A stretch of DNA of 64,000 bases from NCBI RefSeq assembly GCF_000499845.2, contig NC_023754.2, positions 8,501,335 to 8,565,334 on the forward strand, given 5' to 3'. Shown in pieces: positions 23,130 through 33,261 of the stretch. Position 1 is the first letter of the stretch, and every line of letters begins with the position of its first letter. Source of the stretch: Phaseolus vulgaris. Taxonomy: Eukaryota > Streptophyta > Magnoliopsida > Fabales > Fabaceae. The notes beneath the pieces were generated by a model. The model was given only the letters and a program-made list of their open reading frames with translations, ran no database searches and was not told where the DNA came from. The position numbers and the translations under genes are program-made.

Positions 23130-26100
23130 TTAACTGTAATACAACTTGAGGTGCGTGGCGTTCCAAGTGCGAGGAATCGCCCCTCCTTCTAATGTCTCTA
23201 AGCGGTAGGCGCCGTTCCCGAGTGCCTCAGTTATCCTGAACGGTCCCGTCCACTTAGGCGACAACTTGTTCTCCATCTCGTACTGGTGGGCCTTCCTCAT
23301 CACCAAGTCGCCTTCTTTAAACTGTCTTGGCATCACCTTCGAGTTATACCTTCGCTCGATCCTTCTTTTCACTGCCTCAGCCTTTACTCTCGCCTCCTCC
23401 TTGACCTCATCCAGCAAATCCAGATTCAGCCTTCTTTCCTCGTTCGAGTCTTCTGCTACAAAATTCTGGAATCTCGGCGAGCTCTCTTGGATTTCCATTG
23501 GAATCATTGCGTCACATCCATAGACTAGGCTAAACGGGGTCTCATGGGTTCCTGACTGCTCGGTGGTGTGGTACGCCCAAACTATATGGGGTACCTCCTC
23601 AGCCCACGATCCCTTGGCTTTCTCTAGCCTTCTCTTCAAACCTCTCAACAATACCCGATTGGCTGACTCTACTTGGCCATTTGTCTGAGGGTGCTCGACG
23701 GATGCAAATACTTGTTGAATTCCCACCCCTTCGCACAGCTTCTTCAACAGGTGACTTGCAAACTGAGTCCCATTATCTGACACCAGGCGCTTGGGCACAC
23801 CAAACCGGCACACGATGTTCTTCCACACAAAGCTTTCGATTTTGTGTGCGGTGATCTGGGCCACTGGTTCCGCTTCAATCCACTTGGTGAAATATTCAAT
23901 TGCCACCACCAAGTACTTCATCTGCCTGACCGCCAATGGGAAAGGTCCCAGAATGTCGATCCCCCATGTATGGAACGGCCAAGGGCTGTAAATCGACTTC
24001 AACTCCTCGGGAGGCGCCTTGTGCCAATCGGCGTGCTGCTGACATTGCTTGCAGCACTGTGCATACTTCTTGCAGTCCTCCCTCATTGTAGGCCAATAGT
24101 AACCTGCACGGAGGGTTCTTGCGGCCAGAGCTCGACCCCCGACGTGACTTCCGCATATCCCCTCGTGAAGCTCGGCCATGATTCTTGTACATTTCTCTCC
24201 GTGCACACATTCCAGGAGTGGGTGTGTGAACCCAAACCTATACAACTCGCCATCAATCATTGTGAACTTGCTAGAATTCTTCTTTATCTTTCTAGCCTCC
24301 GTCGGATCTAGCAGGAGGAGGCCATCTGCCAGGCATCGTTGGTACTGTGTTATCCACGTGTCTGGCTCATGCGTAGCGCAGACCTGCGTCATGTTCACCC
24401 TCTCTCCCCAACATGCTCTTATTCTCGGCGATCGTAAGGTCTCCTGAGTCAGAGACCTGTGACTCCTCGCCGCTTTCTCCGCCGACTTGCTTATTTGGAG
24501 AACCAGGTGATCTGCCACAAATGCTCTAGGCGTCTTCAGAGTTTCTTGGATCACGGTCCTCTGCCTACCCCCTTTGCCCAAACTGGCGAGCTTAGCTAGC
24601 AAGTCAGCTCGGGCATTCTGCTCTCTGGGCACATGCACCACTTCAAAGGAGACAAAGGAACTCTTCAACTCCTGCACATACTCCAGGTAAGCCGCCATTT
24701 GTGGATCTTTGGCCTGGAACTCGCCTGTTACTTGTCCCGTGACCAGCAGTGAGTCACTCTTAGCCATCAGCACCCTAGCTCCCATCTCCTTAGCCAGCAA
24801 GATTCCGGCGATCAGCGCCTCATACTTTGCTTGATTGTTGCTGGCTTTGAAGGCGAACCTCAGGGATTGCTCAATCAGCACACCGTTGGGCCCTTCCAAG
24901 ATGACTCCAGCACCGCTACCCTGCTGGTTTGATGACCCGTCCACCGAGAGCACCCAACGGAAATCATCCCCCTCAACTCGTGCCGCTTCTGAAGAGAGTT
25001 CGACCACGAAGACAGCGAAGATCTGCCCCTTGATCGGACCTCGAGGCTCATACTTGATATCGAACTCCGACAGCTCCACCGCCCACTTCACCATCCTCCC
25101 AGCTACATCGGGCTTCTTCAGAACCTTCTGGATGGGCAAGTCGGTCATCACCAGTATTGTAAAACTGTGAAAATAGTGGCGCAACCTCCTCGCCGAAAAT
25201 ACCACAGCCAGCGCGGCTTTCTCCAAGGCCTGATACCTCACCTCCGGGCCCTGCAGCACCTTGCTGACGAAATAAATAGGCTTCTGAGCCTGGTCCTGGT
25301 CTTGGGCGAGCACCGCACTTACCGCCCTCTCAGTTACAGCAAAATACAACCTGAGGGGGGTTCCTGCCAGCGGTTTGCACAAAACCGGCGGGCTCGCCAG
25401 GTACTCTTTAAGCTTGACGAAGGCCTCTTCACACTCCTTCGTCCAGGCAAACTTGTTGTTTCGCCTTAAACACTGAAAATACAGATGGCCCTTCTCTCCG
25501 CTGGCTGATACGAAACGAGATAGGGCGGCCATCCGACCTGTAAGTTGCTGCACTTCCTTCACGGTAGCCGGGCTCCTCATCGCCAAGATGGCAGCACACT
25601 TATCAGGATTGGCTTCTATCCCTCTTTCAGTCAAGAGAAATCCCAAGAACTTCCCCGCCTCCACGCCAAAAATGCACTTCTCAGGGTTCAGCTTCAATCT
25701 GAACTTGGCGATTGTGGTGAACAACTCCTCCAAGTCCGCGACGTGCTTGCTCTTCTCCAGCGAGGTCACGACCATGTCATCTACGTACGCTTGCACATTC
25801 CTCCCCAGCATAGGTGCAAGTACTCGATCCATCAACCTCTGGTACGTGGCCCCCGCGTTCTTTAGCCCAAAGGGCATCACCTTGTAGCAGTAGCACGATC
25901 TCTCGGTCATGAAGGCGGTCTTCTCTTCATCCATGGGATGCATCTTTATCTGGTTGTACCCCGAGAAGGCGTCCAGGAAACTCAGCAACTTACACCCTGC
26001 AGCACTGTCCACCAGGGCATCTATGCTTGGCAGAGGATACGAATCCTTTGGGCAAGCCTTGTTCAGGTAAGTGAAATCGACGCACATGTGCCATTTCCCA

Positions 26101-28565
26101 TTGCTTTTCTTCACCAGCACGACATTGGCTAGCCACTCAGGGTACTGGACTTCCCTGATATGGCCTGCAGCGAGGAGCTTCTGGGTTTCGTCCCTGATCG
26201 CCTGCCTTCTCTCCTCGTTGAACTTCCTTCTTCTTTGTCGCACCGGCCTGACCTGGTTGTCCATTGCTAGATGGTGGCACAAGAAGTCGGGGTCAATTCC
26301 CGGCATGTCTGAAGCAGACCATGCGAAAGCATCCAGATGCCGCTCTATCACCTTGGCAATCTGGTCTTGGAGCTCAGCCTCCAAGGATCTTCCCATCTTG
26401 AAGACCTTTCCCCCGATCTCCCTTTCGAGCCATTCCTCGACGGGTTTGGGTCTAGCTTCCCTGGCGATTCCCAGCTCCCTCGCTTCCTCTGGGTGGTTCC
26501 TCGCCTCTTCTTCCCGCTCAGCGTGCTCCCCCTCAGCATCGGCGTCCATCATGGCGACGTCGCCCCCGGCGGCCACCTCCATCGCTGCACCAACAACTCG
26601 CCATTCTGTTGGCTTGGGCTTCACACCGGGAGGCGGCGCCGTTGTGATATAACTTACTGACCTCTTGTTTTTCAGGCTATTCTCATAGCACTTCTTCGCT
26701 TCCTTCTGGTCAGATTTGATGGTGATCACCACCCCTTCCATTGATGGCAACTTCACCTTCATGTGCCTGGTCGAAGGCACAGCTCCTATTCTGTTGAGTG
26801 TTGGCCTTCCCAACAGAATGTTATATGCTGAGGGAGCGTTCACGACGAGGTACTTGATTTTCTCCGTTCTCGAGCCCGCCTCCTCCGTGAAGGTAGTTCT
26901 TAACTCTATATACCCCCTGACCTCCACCTGATTGCCAGCGAAACCATACAAACACCCTCCAAAGGGCCTCGGCTGGTCAAGGGGCAACTGCAACTGTGTG
27001 AAAGTCGGCCAGAACATCACATCTGTCGAGCTTCCTTGGTCCACCAGAACCCTGTGGACCTTCCTTCCCGCCGTAACAAGCGAGATGACTATGGGATCGT
27101 TTTCATGAGGCACAACGTCCCTGTGATCTTCCCTTGTGAACGTGATGTCCACGTCTGGTGAGTGGTCCTCGAACATGTCCACCGTCATCACAGACCTCGC
27201 ATACTTCTTCCTCTGTGACGCGGTGCATCCACCACCCGAGAAACCTCCTGCAATGGTGTGGATCTCTCCGTGAGTAGGCATCTCGTGTTGCTGAGCCTCA
27301 CCACCTGCTGGCTGGGAGCTCGACGCGCCCCCCGTCCTTCTATCCAGGAAGTAATCGTTTAGGAACCCGCTCTTGACCAGGTCGTCGAGCTGGTATCCTA
27401 AAGCCAAACATGAGTCCACAGTGTGGCCAAAGCCCTGGTGGAATTCGCACCAGGCATCTGGCTTTGGTCCCAACACCTTGTCGCCGACCTTCTCGGGTGC
27501 CTTAAGCCTGGCTGCTATATTGGGAATGGCGATCAGGTCTGCCAACCCCATGACAAACTTATGCTTCGGCGGGCGATTGTATTCCTGACGTGCCAGTTGA
27601 GGGCGCCCTGGGCCCCTGCCCTTGTTCTTCCTTGGATCATAAGGATGGCGAGTCCTTTGATCCCTCTTGGCTGCCGCTGTCTCCAGCACCCTCTGTGGCT
27701 GGATCCTGATCTGTGCACGTGGCCTAGCGGGGGCCACGCTTCCCCTCTTCTCGGCGACCTCACTTTCATCGGCGATGTGGGCCACCGCAAGTCGCCTAAC
27801 CTCAGCAAACGTGGCGGGGTGAGCCCTGATCAGCGCCTCGCAGAAAGGTCCCGGCAGCACGCCCTTCTTGAAGGCGTAGACCAACATCTCTTCGTCCTTG
27901 GCCAGCGAGCGGACCATCTGCGCCCCAAAACGATTCAAGTAGTCCCTGAGGGACTCTCCCTGGTACTGCCTTATGTCAAACAGATCATAAGACACCCTAG
28001 GGGGCGCCTTGTTCACTATGTACTGCTCGACGAAAAGCTTCGAAAACTGCTGGAAATTGGTTATGTGACCTGTAGGCAGGCTCACAAACCATTCTAGTGC
28101 TGTTCCCTGGAGTGTGCTCACAAACATCTTGCAATACACAGCATCCGATCCTCCTGACAGCATCATCTGCGTGTGGAACGTGGTGAGATGTGCCTCAGGA
28201 TCCTCCACGCCGGTAAAAACAGCCTTCACGGGTACCACACTCGCAGGGATAGGCGTGTCCGTAATCGCCTGAGCGAAAGGCATGGGAAAAACGCGAGGCG
28301 GCGTCGACGGCGCGACCTCTTCAGCGACTGAGCGCCCTCGCTGCTCCTGAAGAGCTTGGCGCAATTCCTCAGTTACCTTGCTGAGCTCTTCATTCCTGGC
28401 CTGAGAGGCGACCAGGCCCTCGTGCATCTTTGCCTGCTCTATGCGCGAGGCTTCCACATTCGCCTGCAGCGAACGCATGATCTCCACGATTTGCGCCATG
28501 GTCATGGTGCCTTCAGCAGCAACGGGCGCAACTGGACTTGAACGGTTGCTCCTCATCTTTCTCAT
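23130..28565 (-). CDS. Gag-pol polyprotein of Tat-lineage retrotransposon, 1811 aa, open
   Basis: This is one uninterrupted frame. Residues about 120-230 are a retrotransposon gag domain (ALEWFVSLPTGHITNF). Residues about 372-386 are a CX2HX4HX4C knuckle. Residues about 505-512 are the protease site VDQGSSTD, with Gln where Thr or Ser is usual. Reverse transcriptase spans about 750-1000 with YVDDMVV near 927, then an RNase H, then a second RNase H starting VDGSSNQQGSGAG near 1208, as in Tat elements. The integrase has an HHCC zinc site (HEGICGSH, CKQCQQH, about 1465-1505) and a catalytic core with GIDILGP near 1535, SDNGTQF near 1595 and NGQVESANR near 1626. The C-terminus has KWTGPFRI. All enzymes needed for copying and integration appear present, and no stop or shift is seen. 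The start is the first Met in the frame; a second Met four codons later is equally possible. Confidence 0.95.
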   Translation of the reverse strand: MRKMRSNRSSPVAPVAAEGTMTMAQIVEIMRSLQANVEASRIEQAKMHEGLVASQARNEELSKVTEELRQALQEQRGRSVAEEVAPSTPPRVFPMPFAQAITDTPIPASVVPVKAVFTGVEDPEAHLTTFHTQMMLSGGSDAVYCKMFVSTLQGTALEWFVSLPTGHITNFQQFSKLFVEQYIVNKAPPRVSYDLFDIRQYQGESLRDYLNRFGAQMVRSLAKDEEMLVYAFKKGVLPGPFCEALIRAHPATFAEVRRLAVAHIADESEVAEKRGSVAPARPRAQIRIQPQRVLETAAAKRDQRTRHPYDPRKNKGRGPGRPQLARQEYNRPPKHKFVMGLADLIAIPNIAARLKAPEKVGDKVLGPKPDAWCEFHQGFGHTVDSCLALGYQLDDLVKSGFLNDYFLDRRTGGASSSQPAGGEAQQHEMPTHGEIHTIAGGFSGGGCTASQRKKYARSVMTVDMFEDHSPDVDITFTREDHRDVVPHENDPIVISLVTAGRKVHRVLVDQGSSTDVMFWPTFTQLQLPLDQPRPFGGCLYGFAGNQVEVRGYIELRTTFTEEAGSRTEKIKYLVVNAPSAYNILLGRPTLNRIGAVPSTRHMKVKLPSMEGVVITIKSDQKEAKKCYENSLKNKRSVSYITTAPPPGVKPKPTEWRVVGAAMEVAAGGDVAMMDADAEGEHAEREEEARNHPEEARELGIAREARPKPVEEWLEREIGGKVFKMGRSLEAELQDQIAKVIERHLDAFAWSASDMPGIDPDFLCHHLAMDNQVRPVRQRRRKFNEERRQAIRDETQKLLAAGHIREVQYPEWLANVVLVKKSNGKWHMCVDFTYLNKACPKDSYPLPSIDALVDSAAGCKLLSFLDAFSGYNQIKMHPMDEEKTAFMTERSCYCYKVMPFGLKNAGATYQRLMDRVLAPMLGRNVQAYVDDMVVTSLEKSKHVADLEELFTTIAKFRLKLNPEKCIFGVEAGKFLGFLLTERGIEANPDKCAAILAMRSPATVKEVQQLTGRMAALSRFVSASGEKGHLYFQCLRRNNKFAWTKECEEAFVKLKEYLASPPVLCKPLAGTPLRLYFAVTERAVSAVLAQDQDQAQKPIYFVSKVLQGPEVRYQALEKAALAVVFSARRLRHYFHSFTILVMTDLPIQKVLKKPDVAGRMVKWAVELSEFDIKYEPRGPIKGQIFAVFVVELSSEAARVEGDDFRWVLSVDGSSNQQGSGAGVILEGPNGVLIEQSLRFAFKASNNQAKYEALIAGILLAKEMGARVLMAKSDSLLVTGQVTGEFQAKDPQMAAYLEYVQELKSSFVSFEVVHVPREQNARADLLAKLASLGKGGRQRTVIQETLKTPRAFVADHLVLQISKSAEKAARSHRSLTQETLRSPRIRACWGERVNMTQVCATHEPDTWITQYQRCLADGLLLLDPTEARKIKKNSSKFTMIDGELYRFGFTHPLLECVHGEKCTRIMAELHEGICGSHVGGRALAARTLRAGYYWPTMREDCKKYAQCCKQCQQHADWHKAPPEELKSIYSPWPFHTWGIDILGPFPLAVRQMKYLVVAIEYFTKWIEAEPVAQITAHKIESFVWKNIVCRFGVPKRLVSDNGTQFASHLLKKLCEGVGIQQVFASVEHPQTNGQVESANRVLLRGLKRRLEKAKGSWAEEVPHIVWAYHTTEQSGTHETPFSLVYGCDAMIPMEIQESSPRFQNFVAEDSNEERRLNLDLLDEVKEEARVKAEAVKRRIERRYNSKVMPRQFKEGDLVMRKAHQYEMENKLSPKWTGPFRITEALGNGAYRLETLEGGAIPRTWNATHLKLYYS

Positions 28566-29047
28566 GAAAACTCAACAAATCACAATGAGCGACGAACAAC
28601 ACCTCCTTCAGCAACGACTGATCCAGCAATCAATCGGTCAGAACTTCGTAAACTCCGAAGAACTTCAAGAACGTGAACTCAAACAGTAGAAACCTTCACA
28701 GAAACTCGCGACTTCACCACAAAACCACCGCTTCTCCAACAAGCTCCCGATTCACTAGCCAGAAACGCAAACGAACAGGAAAAGCACCGAACAACCGATT
28801 GAAAACCGCGCGAACAGCAAGAAACTCCAAGAAAATCGATCGAAAGCTCGAACGAACGATTGAAGACCTCACACCACCGATCAAAACCCAAACGAACGGT
28901 AGAAACTTCGAAACCACCGAACAAAAACTCGAACAAACGGTGGAAAAAGGTTGCACCAGCACACAACCACACAGGAACTACAGGAACTCCAAGAACTCAC
29001 GCTGTGGATGGGAACAAGTTTTACACGGCCCCACGGTGGGCGCCTGA
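28566..29047 (-). promoter_or_regulatory. 5' leader and primer binding region of Tat element 2
   Basis: This is the untranslated leader between the 5' LTR and gag. Directly inside the LTR the minus strand reads tcaggcgcccaccgtggggc, the primer binding region; the matching tRNA was not assigned. The leader contains repeated short phrases such as cgaacgaacg and ttgaa. Plus-strand frames over it are shadows. Confidence 0.7.
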
Positions 29048-29918
29048 TGATCCTGCCTGTTGACCGGGACGCAAGAACCTTGCCTCGTCAAACCTGGATC
29101 GACTTCTGCGCCGTGTTAGCCTCCGTCCTTCACCGTGATTCACCTCAAGAACCTGCAAAAGACAGAACGGCGCCGCTGCGGCCGATCACGCTCCAACGCC
29201 CAAGTCAGCGACTGAACCACCAAATACTAAGAGAAAACTTAAGAACTCTAAGGAACCGTGCAAAATTCTCTCTCAGCGTACTCAAGTTCTCGCAAGCGTA
29301 AAGAAGTAATCTAAACGTGTGTACCTCAGAAGTCCGTTAGAATCTTTTATATACCGGTGCACTTTCTCTCTCCCAACAGTTACATATCTGGACACGTGGC
29401 TCGCATCCAGCTGTACACGTGTCACCATCTGGAGCATCCTTGACTTGGGCGCCACTTCTTACTCTTCAGGCTTTTGGCTAAGTTACTTATGCATGAAACA
29501 ACTCAGTGCATAGCTGCCTTGGAGCGTGATCTCTTTTGAGTGGCGAGTTCGGGTGCCTTCGTACACACCTTCCCTGTGGTCTCGCCGGCCGCCTTCATGA
29601 TCTACTTTACTTGCTTCACCGTGTATGTTCAGGTAAGCTGCCTCCCGACCTCATCATCTGGCTAGCTAGGAAATGACCATCTGACTTCGTCTTCGGCGAT
29701 GTCCTTGTTTCGGCGATGTCCTTGTTTCGGCGATCTCTAACCACTAGGTCGTCTGGGTTCGCATCCGACGACTTCATCTCAACACGAGCCCGGAGCACGC
29801 CAACTTAATAATTGGCGACCACACGAGCCCCCCGACTTCCTTCCCTTCTGCCAGCCATGGGCCCTGCTCAATAATAGCTCGTTGCCACGTCATCACTTCC
29901 GACTACCAGGACGGTACA
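29048..29918 (-). repeat. 5' LTR of Tat element 2
   Basis: The plus strand starts TGATCC and ends GGTACA. It contains two copies of cggcgatgtccttgttt (about 29693-29726). On the minus strand TATATAAAAG at about 29343-29352 is a good TATA box for the element transcript. In the 3' LTR the corresponding box reads TATATAAGAG. Confidence 0.95.
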
Positions 29919-29923
29919 ACTAT

Positions 29924-30282
29924 GTTGAAGGAAGAAAAAGTAAGTTTTTGCCAATGTCTAAAGGGTGTGAAAGTGTCTATGCAAGACCTGAAGCTAATTG
30001 GGTTGAAGTCTCATGATAGTCACATCTTGATGCAACAATTGTTGCCAATAACTATCTGTGGGATTTACCGAAAAATGTTAGACACACCATAACCCGTTTG
30101 TGTTCATTCTTCTCTTTCATTTTTTTTGTAAAGTCATTGATCCGCAAAAAGTTAGATAAACATCAAGATGAGATTGTTGTTATCTTGTGTCAATTGAAGA
30201 TGTTTTTTCCTTCGTCCTTTTTTGACATTATGGTTCATTTAGTTGTGTATTTGGTAAGAGAGATTAGATTGTGTGGACCGGT
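29924..30282 (+). pseudogene. TNP2 transposase pseudogene B, 3' part
   Basis: This continues the frame of 16745-18423 after the retrotransposon. Joining the two at the ACTAT repeat gives CYTMLKEEKVSFCQCLK, which matches the uninterrupted sequence in CACTA A. It then has MQDLKLIGLKSHDSHILMQQ and the DUF4218 part FFDIMVHLVVYLVREIRLCG. Similarity stops at about 30282. It is decayed by shifts, including one in the Phe-rich stretch at 30110-30130. Confidence 0.85.
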
Positions 30283-30319
30283 TATGTTTTCCCCGTGTTA
30301 TGTTTCATGAAGTAAGAGA

Positions 30320-31330
30320 AAGAATGCCCAATCATTTTAAGCAGACAAAAAGGGGTAATATTTCGGACTCAACACTTGCCACAAAAGCGAAGCCAAAGCG
30401 CTCCACTAACAATTGATTAACAAGCATGTCAATATCCACAATAACTCTAACAAAGAAACCTCTTATCTTATTCATGGTACAATCATCTAAGGAAATAAAA
30501 GTTCTAACCCCTAAAGAAAATGACTTTTGGATGCCAATAATACCTTACACGTGTCTTCCAAAAGATAAGGAAAACTCGTAAAAAATCTTGCTTAGAGGAA
30601 TAACTTTCCAAAATCCCAAAGATTTCCATGCCATATCAAACTTTTTGCAAACATCCATATGAGTAAGAGGTCTATATCCCTTGGATTAAACAATTCTTCC
30701 AAGGAGATGATTCTTGCTCTCATCCAAACCAGCAAGGTAGACAAACTTCTTAAAAAATCTGGACAAAAACCATATCCCCTTTTATGCATGGAGCAAGTAA
30801 CTAAGAAAAGGGAATGTTGCACCCATTATGCAAAACTTGAGTGAAGGTTCTTCTTTGCACCACAACCAGTTGTGAAGACTTGAATTTCTTATCAAAACCA
30901 TATTCTTTCAAGCAATCCCAAGGGATTTGATATCCCTCAAATTCTTGCCCCATGGATCCTAAAACACCCACGAGAAGAAGTAATAAAAAAAGCACAATCA
31001 CAAAGAAGAAAAAGAAACTGAGAGAAAAACCCTAGAAAATTCATAGGGAAATAGAAAAAACACTTGTGAATCGCTAAGCACGAGAGAGAGCCTAAATGCG
31101 AAGGATAAACTTCAAAGCGCTTAACAAGAACCAACCTGACTAAAGCGGAAAAAAATGAAAAACTAGAAAACAAAATACTAGGAAACCAACGTTGATCAAA
31201 CCCCCAAACAACATATGGAAGAAGGGAAGAGAAACAACACACCAAAAACAGAGCAAAGCAAAGAAATTTGAAAAACCAAGATCTTAAGAACTTAAGACTA
31301 GCTTTTAAGAAAATCAAATTCTCATTCATT
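30320..31330 (-). mobile_element. LINE (L1-type) ORF1 5' fragment
   Basis: On the minus strand a methionine near 30955 starts MGQEFEGYQIPWDCLKEYGF. Broken frames then give VLHNGCNIPFS, RPLTHMDVCKKFDMAWKSLG and FWKVIPL, and later RGFFVRVIVDIDMLVNQLLV and FGFAFVASVE. This is the pattern of plant LINE ORF1 proteins with the DUF4283 domain before a zinc knuckle. Upstream, 30960-31330 looks like a T-rich 5' leader. The body is cut off near 30320, where TNP2 pseudogene B ends. The many stops make it an old fragment. Confidence 0.65.
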
Positions 31331-32240
31331 GAAAAGTGAGTTGTACTTAGACCAAGGGGTATTATTTACAAATGCCAAACCCCTCAAAACTTAATGACAC
31401 AAAAAATGTGAGACTAACAAGTTAGTGAAGTCAGACCCATGAGTCCCTAAAGCTAGAGCCCCATTTTAACCTATTTTAGGCTTATTGTACTTGATGTGGG
31501 ACTCCGTGCTTCATAGATGTCTCTTCATGTTTTTCTTGGACAAAATTGACTATGTTTCCTAGGGTTTTTGGCTGAATTTTCAAGTTCGAATTGAGGCTCA
31601 TTTAAGACCTAAAACTAGTCCACGTATACATCTACAAAATCCTATAATTACAAAGTAAGAATGCACACCTATACAATTTGTACTAGACTAAGAGGAAAGA
31701 AAAAAAAATCTTAGTATGGTACTCTTAAAATGTAGAGTATTTTTTCTTGAGACTTCATCTTCTTCTATCCTCTCAGTAAAAGGTTTTGTGGCTAGATGAT
31801 TTCCATCACCGCCCCTTTTAAGATCTAGTAGACTTTGTATTGGTGAAAGTTCTCAAAAAGTGTTTTAACAACTGTATTCAACCATCCCATTTCTAAAATT
31901 GACCATTTTATTTGAAGTTAGACATATATATATATATATTTATAATAACTAACTACATATGAAAATAGTAAATATATATATATATATATTTATAATAATA
32001 ACTAACTACATATGAAAATAGTAAAAAGTTTGACTAACTAATGAAATAACCATTTAATAACAAGAATGAGTAGATGTTATCATGTCAAAAGATAGACGAC
32101 ATCCATTGGACAATCTTCGCTAGACATGTTCTATCATCTAATGACAATCATGAGTAAATATTAAGGCATCAAAAGATAGATGTCGTTGAACGATCTCCAC
32201 CAGACACATTCTATTAGATACATTAACTAGGCAATGGTAT
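31331..32240. repeat. AT-rich gene-free interval with a short duplication
   Basis: No gene is seen. At about 31922-32025 a unit of about 50 bases, made of (TA)n followed by taactaactacatatgaaaa, occurs twice in tandem. Confidence 0.55.
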
Positions 32241-32770
32241 AAATGATTGTATCGATAAGGACCGTACGACTGATGTCATGTCTCAGGACCTATCACTGGG
32301 CTGACCAAGATCGTGGCCCACATCAATGGACCGACCGACAGCATAAATACAATTATGCTCAAGCTAGATTAATCAAACTAATCCACGATTAATAACTAGG
32401 TAATGCATCCCTAAACGCGGTCCAACTCCCTAACCTGGCCCAATAAGGAAAGGCCACCAAAGGTAATATAAATAGCACACATTCCAAGGTCCAGGTACGT
32501 CATCATCTATAGTGCTCTGACAACCGAGCACCGAACACCTTTACTAACTTGAGCGTCGGAGTGCCTTCTGCAAGTACCCTTCGAATCTGGATTATGAGAA
32601 AAATGAGAAATGAGACGAGTGAAGAAGAGTTAGGAGCTTGCGAGGAAGGAAGTTGAACTACAATCCGACCGACAGAAGGTAGAAAAAGAATTCTCTTAAT
32701 AGTTTTCTGGACCCCAACCCCATTCGAGAACAATGATCAACTAGATGAAGAAGATACAAGACGAACTTAG
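32240..32770. repeat. Probable LTR remnant of a gypsy element
   Basis: This stretch is richer in G and C than its flanks. It has a cttgagcgtcggagtgcctt block near 32549, a phrase I associate with plant gypsy LTRs, and a TATA-like ggtaatataaatagc at about 32462. Clear TG...CA ends and a target duplication were not found, so it is only a candidate. Confidence 0.35.
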
Positions 32771-33221
32771 CACAAATAATATAATTATTTTTTCAGTAAT
32801 CTCAAACTACAACAAACATTCAAGTGATAAATAGAAAATATTTTACGAAAATAATTATCGCGCAACTGAGTCACTCTCATCACCACACTAAACCATTCTC
32901 AACACAAAGCCTCTCTCATGAAAATTAAATAAATCAAAAACAAAGGAAGGACTCCCATGTTGAATATTCCAAACCCACGATTCTAGCAAAAGTCAAGCAA
33001 ACATTCCCAGAATTCATTAGGCATTACTTGTTGACGAAGAAGATAGTTGAAGAAAAAAAAGGCAAATAGTGAATTGCATGTCATACTAAGAACGAGGAGA
33101 CTCGTGAATTCAAAAGAAGGAGAAGGATATAAGAACTGTCATAAGAAATTAACATGAAAAGAAAAGGTCGATTTTTTTTTTTTTTCAAGAAGATTTTTTA
33201 TGTCAATTGCTATTTGATCTA

Positions 33222-33261
<40 letters not shown>

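Larger units (their letters stand above)
18424..29918 (-). mobile_element. Nearly intact Tat-lineage Ty3/gypsy retrotransposon (element 2), minus orientation
   Basis: Two LTRs (18424-19287, 864 bp; 29048-29918, 871 bp) differ by six substitutions counted by eye, one 17-bp duplication and one 10-bp gap. The element is flanked by ACTAT at 18419-18423 and 29919-29923. Gag-pol is read on the minus strand (28565-23130), so the right LTR is the 5' LTR. The primer binding region lies at about 29027-29047 and the polypurine tract at 19288-19303. An antisense gene (19949-22033) lies between pol and the 3' LTR. A second RNase H after the RT-linked one in pol, together with the antisense gene, places it in the Tat lineage. 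About 0.7% LTR divergence indicates a recent insertion. It sits inside TNP2 pseudogene B. Confidence 0.96.

Noticed and set aside
23266..28689. Many plus-strand open frames opposite gag-pol (for example 23844-24311, 26071-26652, 27423-28097)
   Set aside because: They are shadows of the 1811-codon minus-strand polyprotein and have no domains of their own.
28673..29301. Plus-strand frames in the leader and 5' LTR of element 2
   Set aside because: They cover untranslated leader and LTR, and the LTR part recurs at 18345-18677 because it is repeated.
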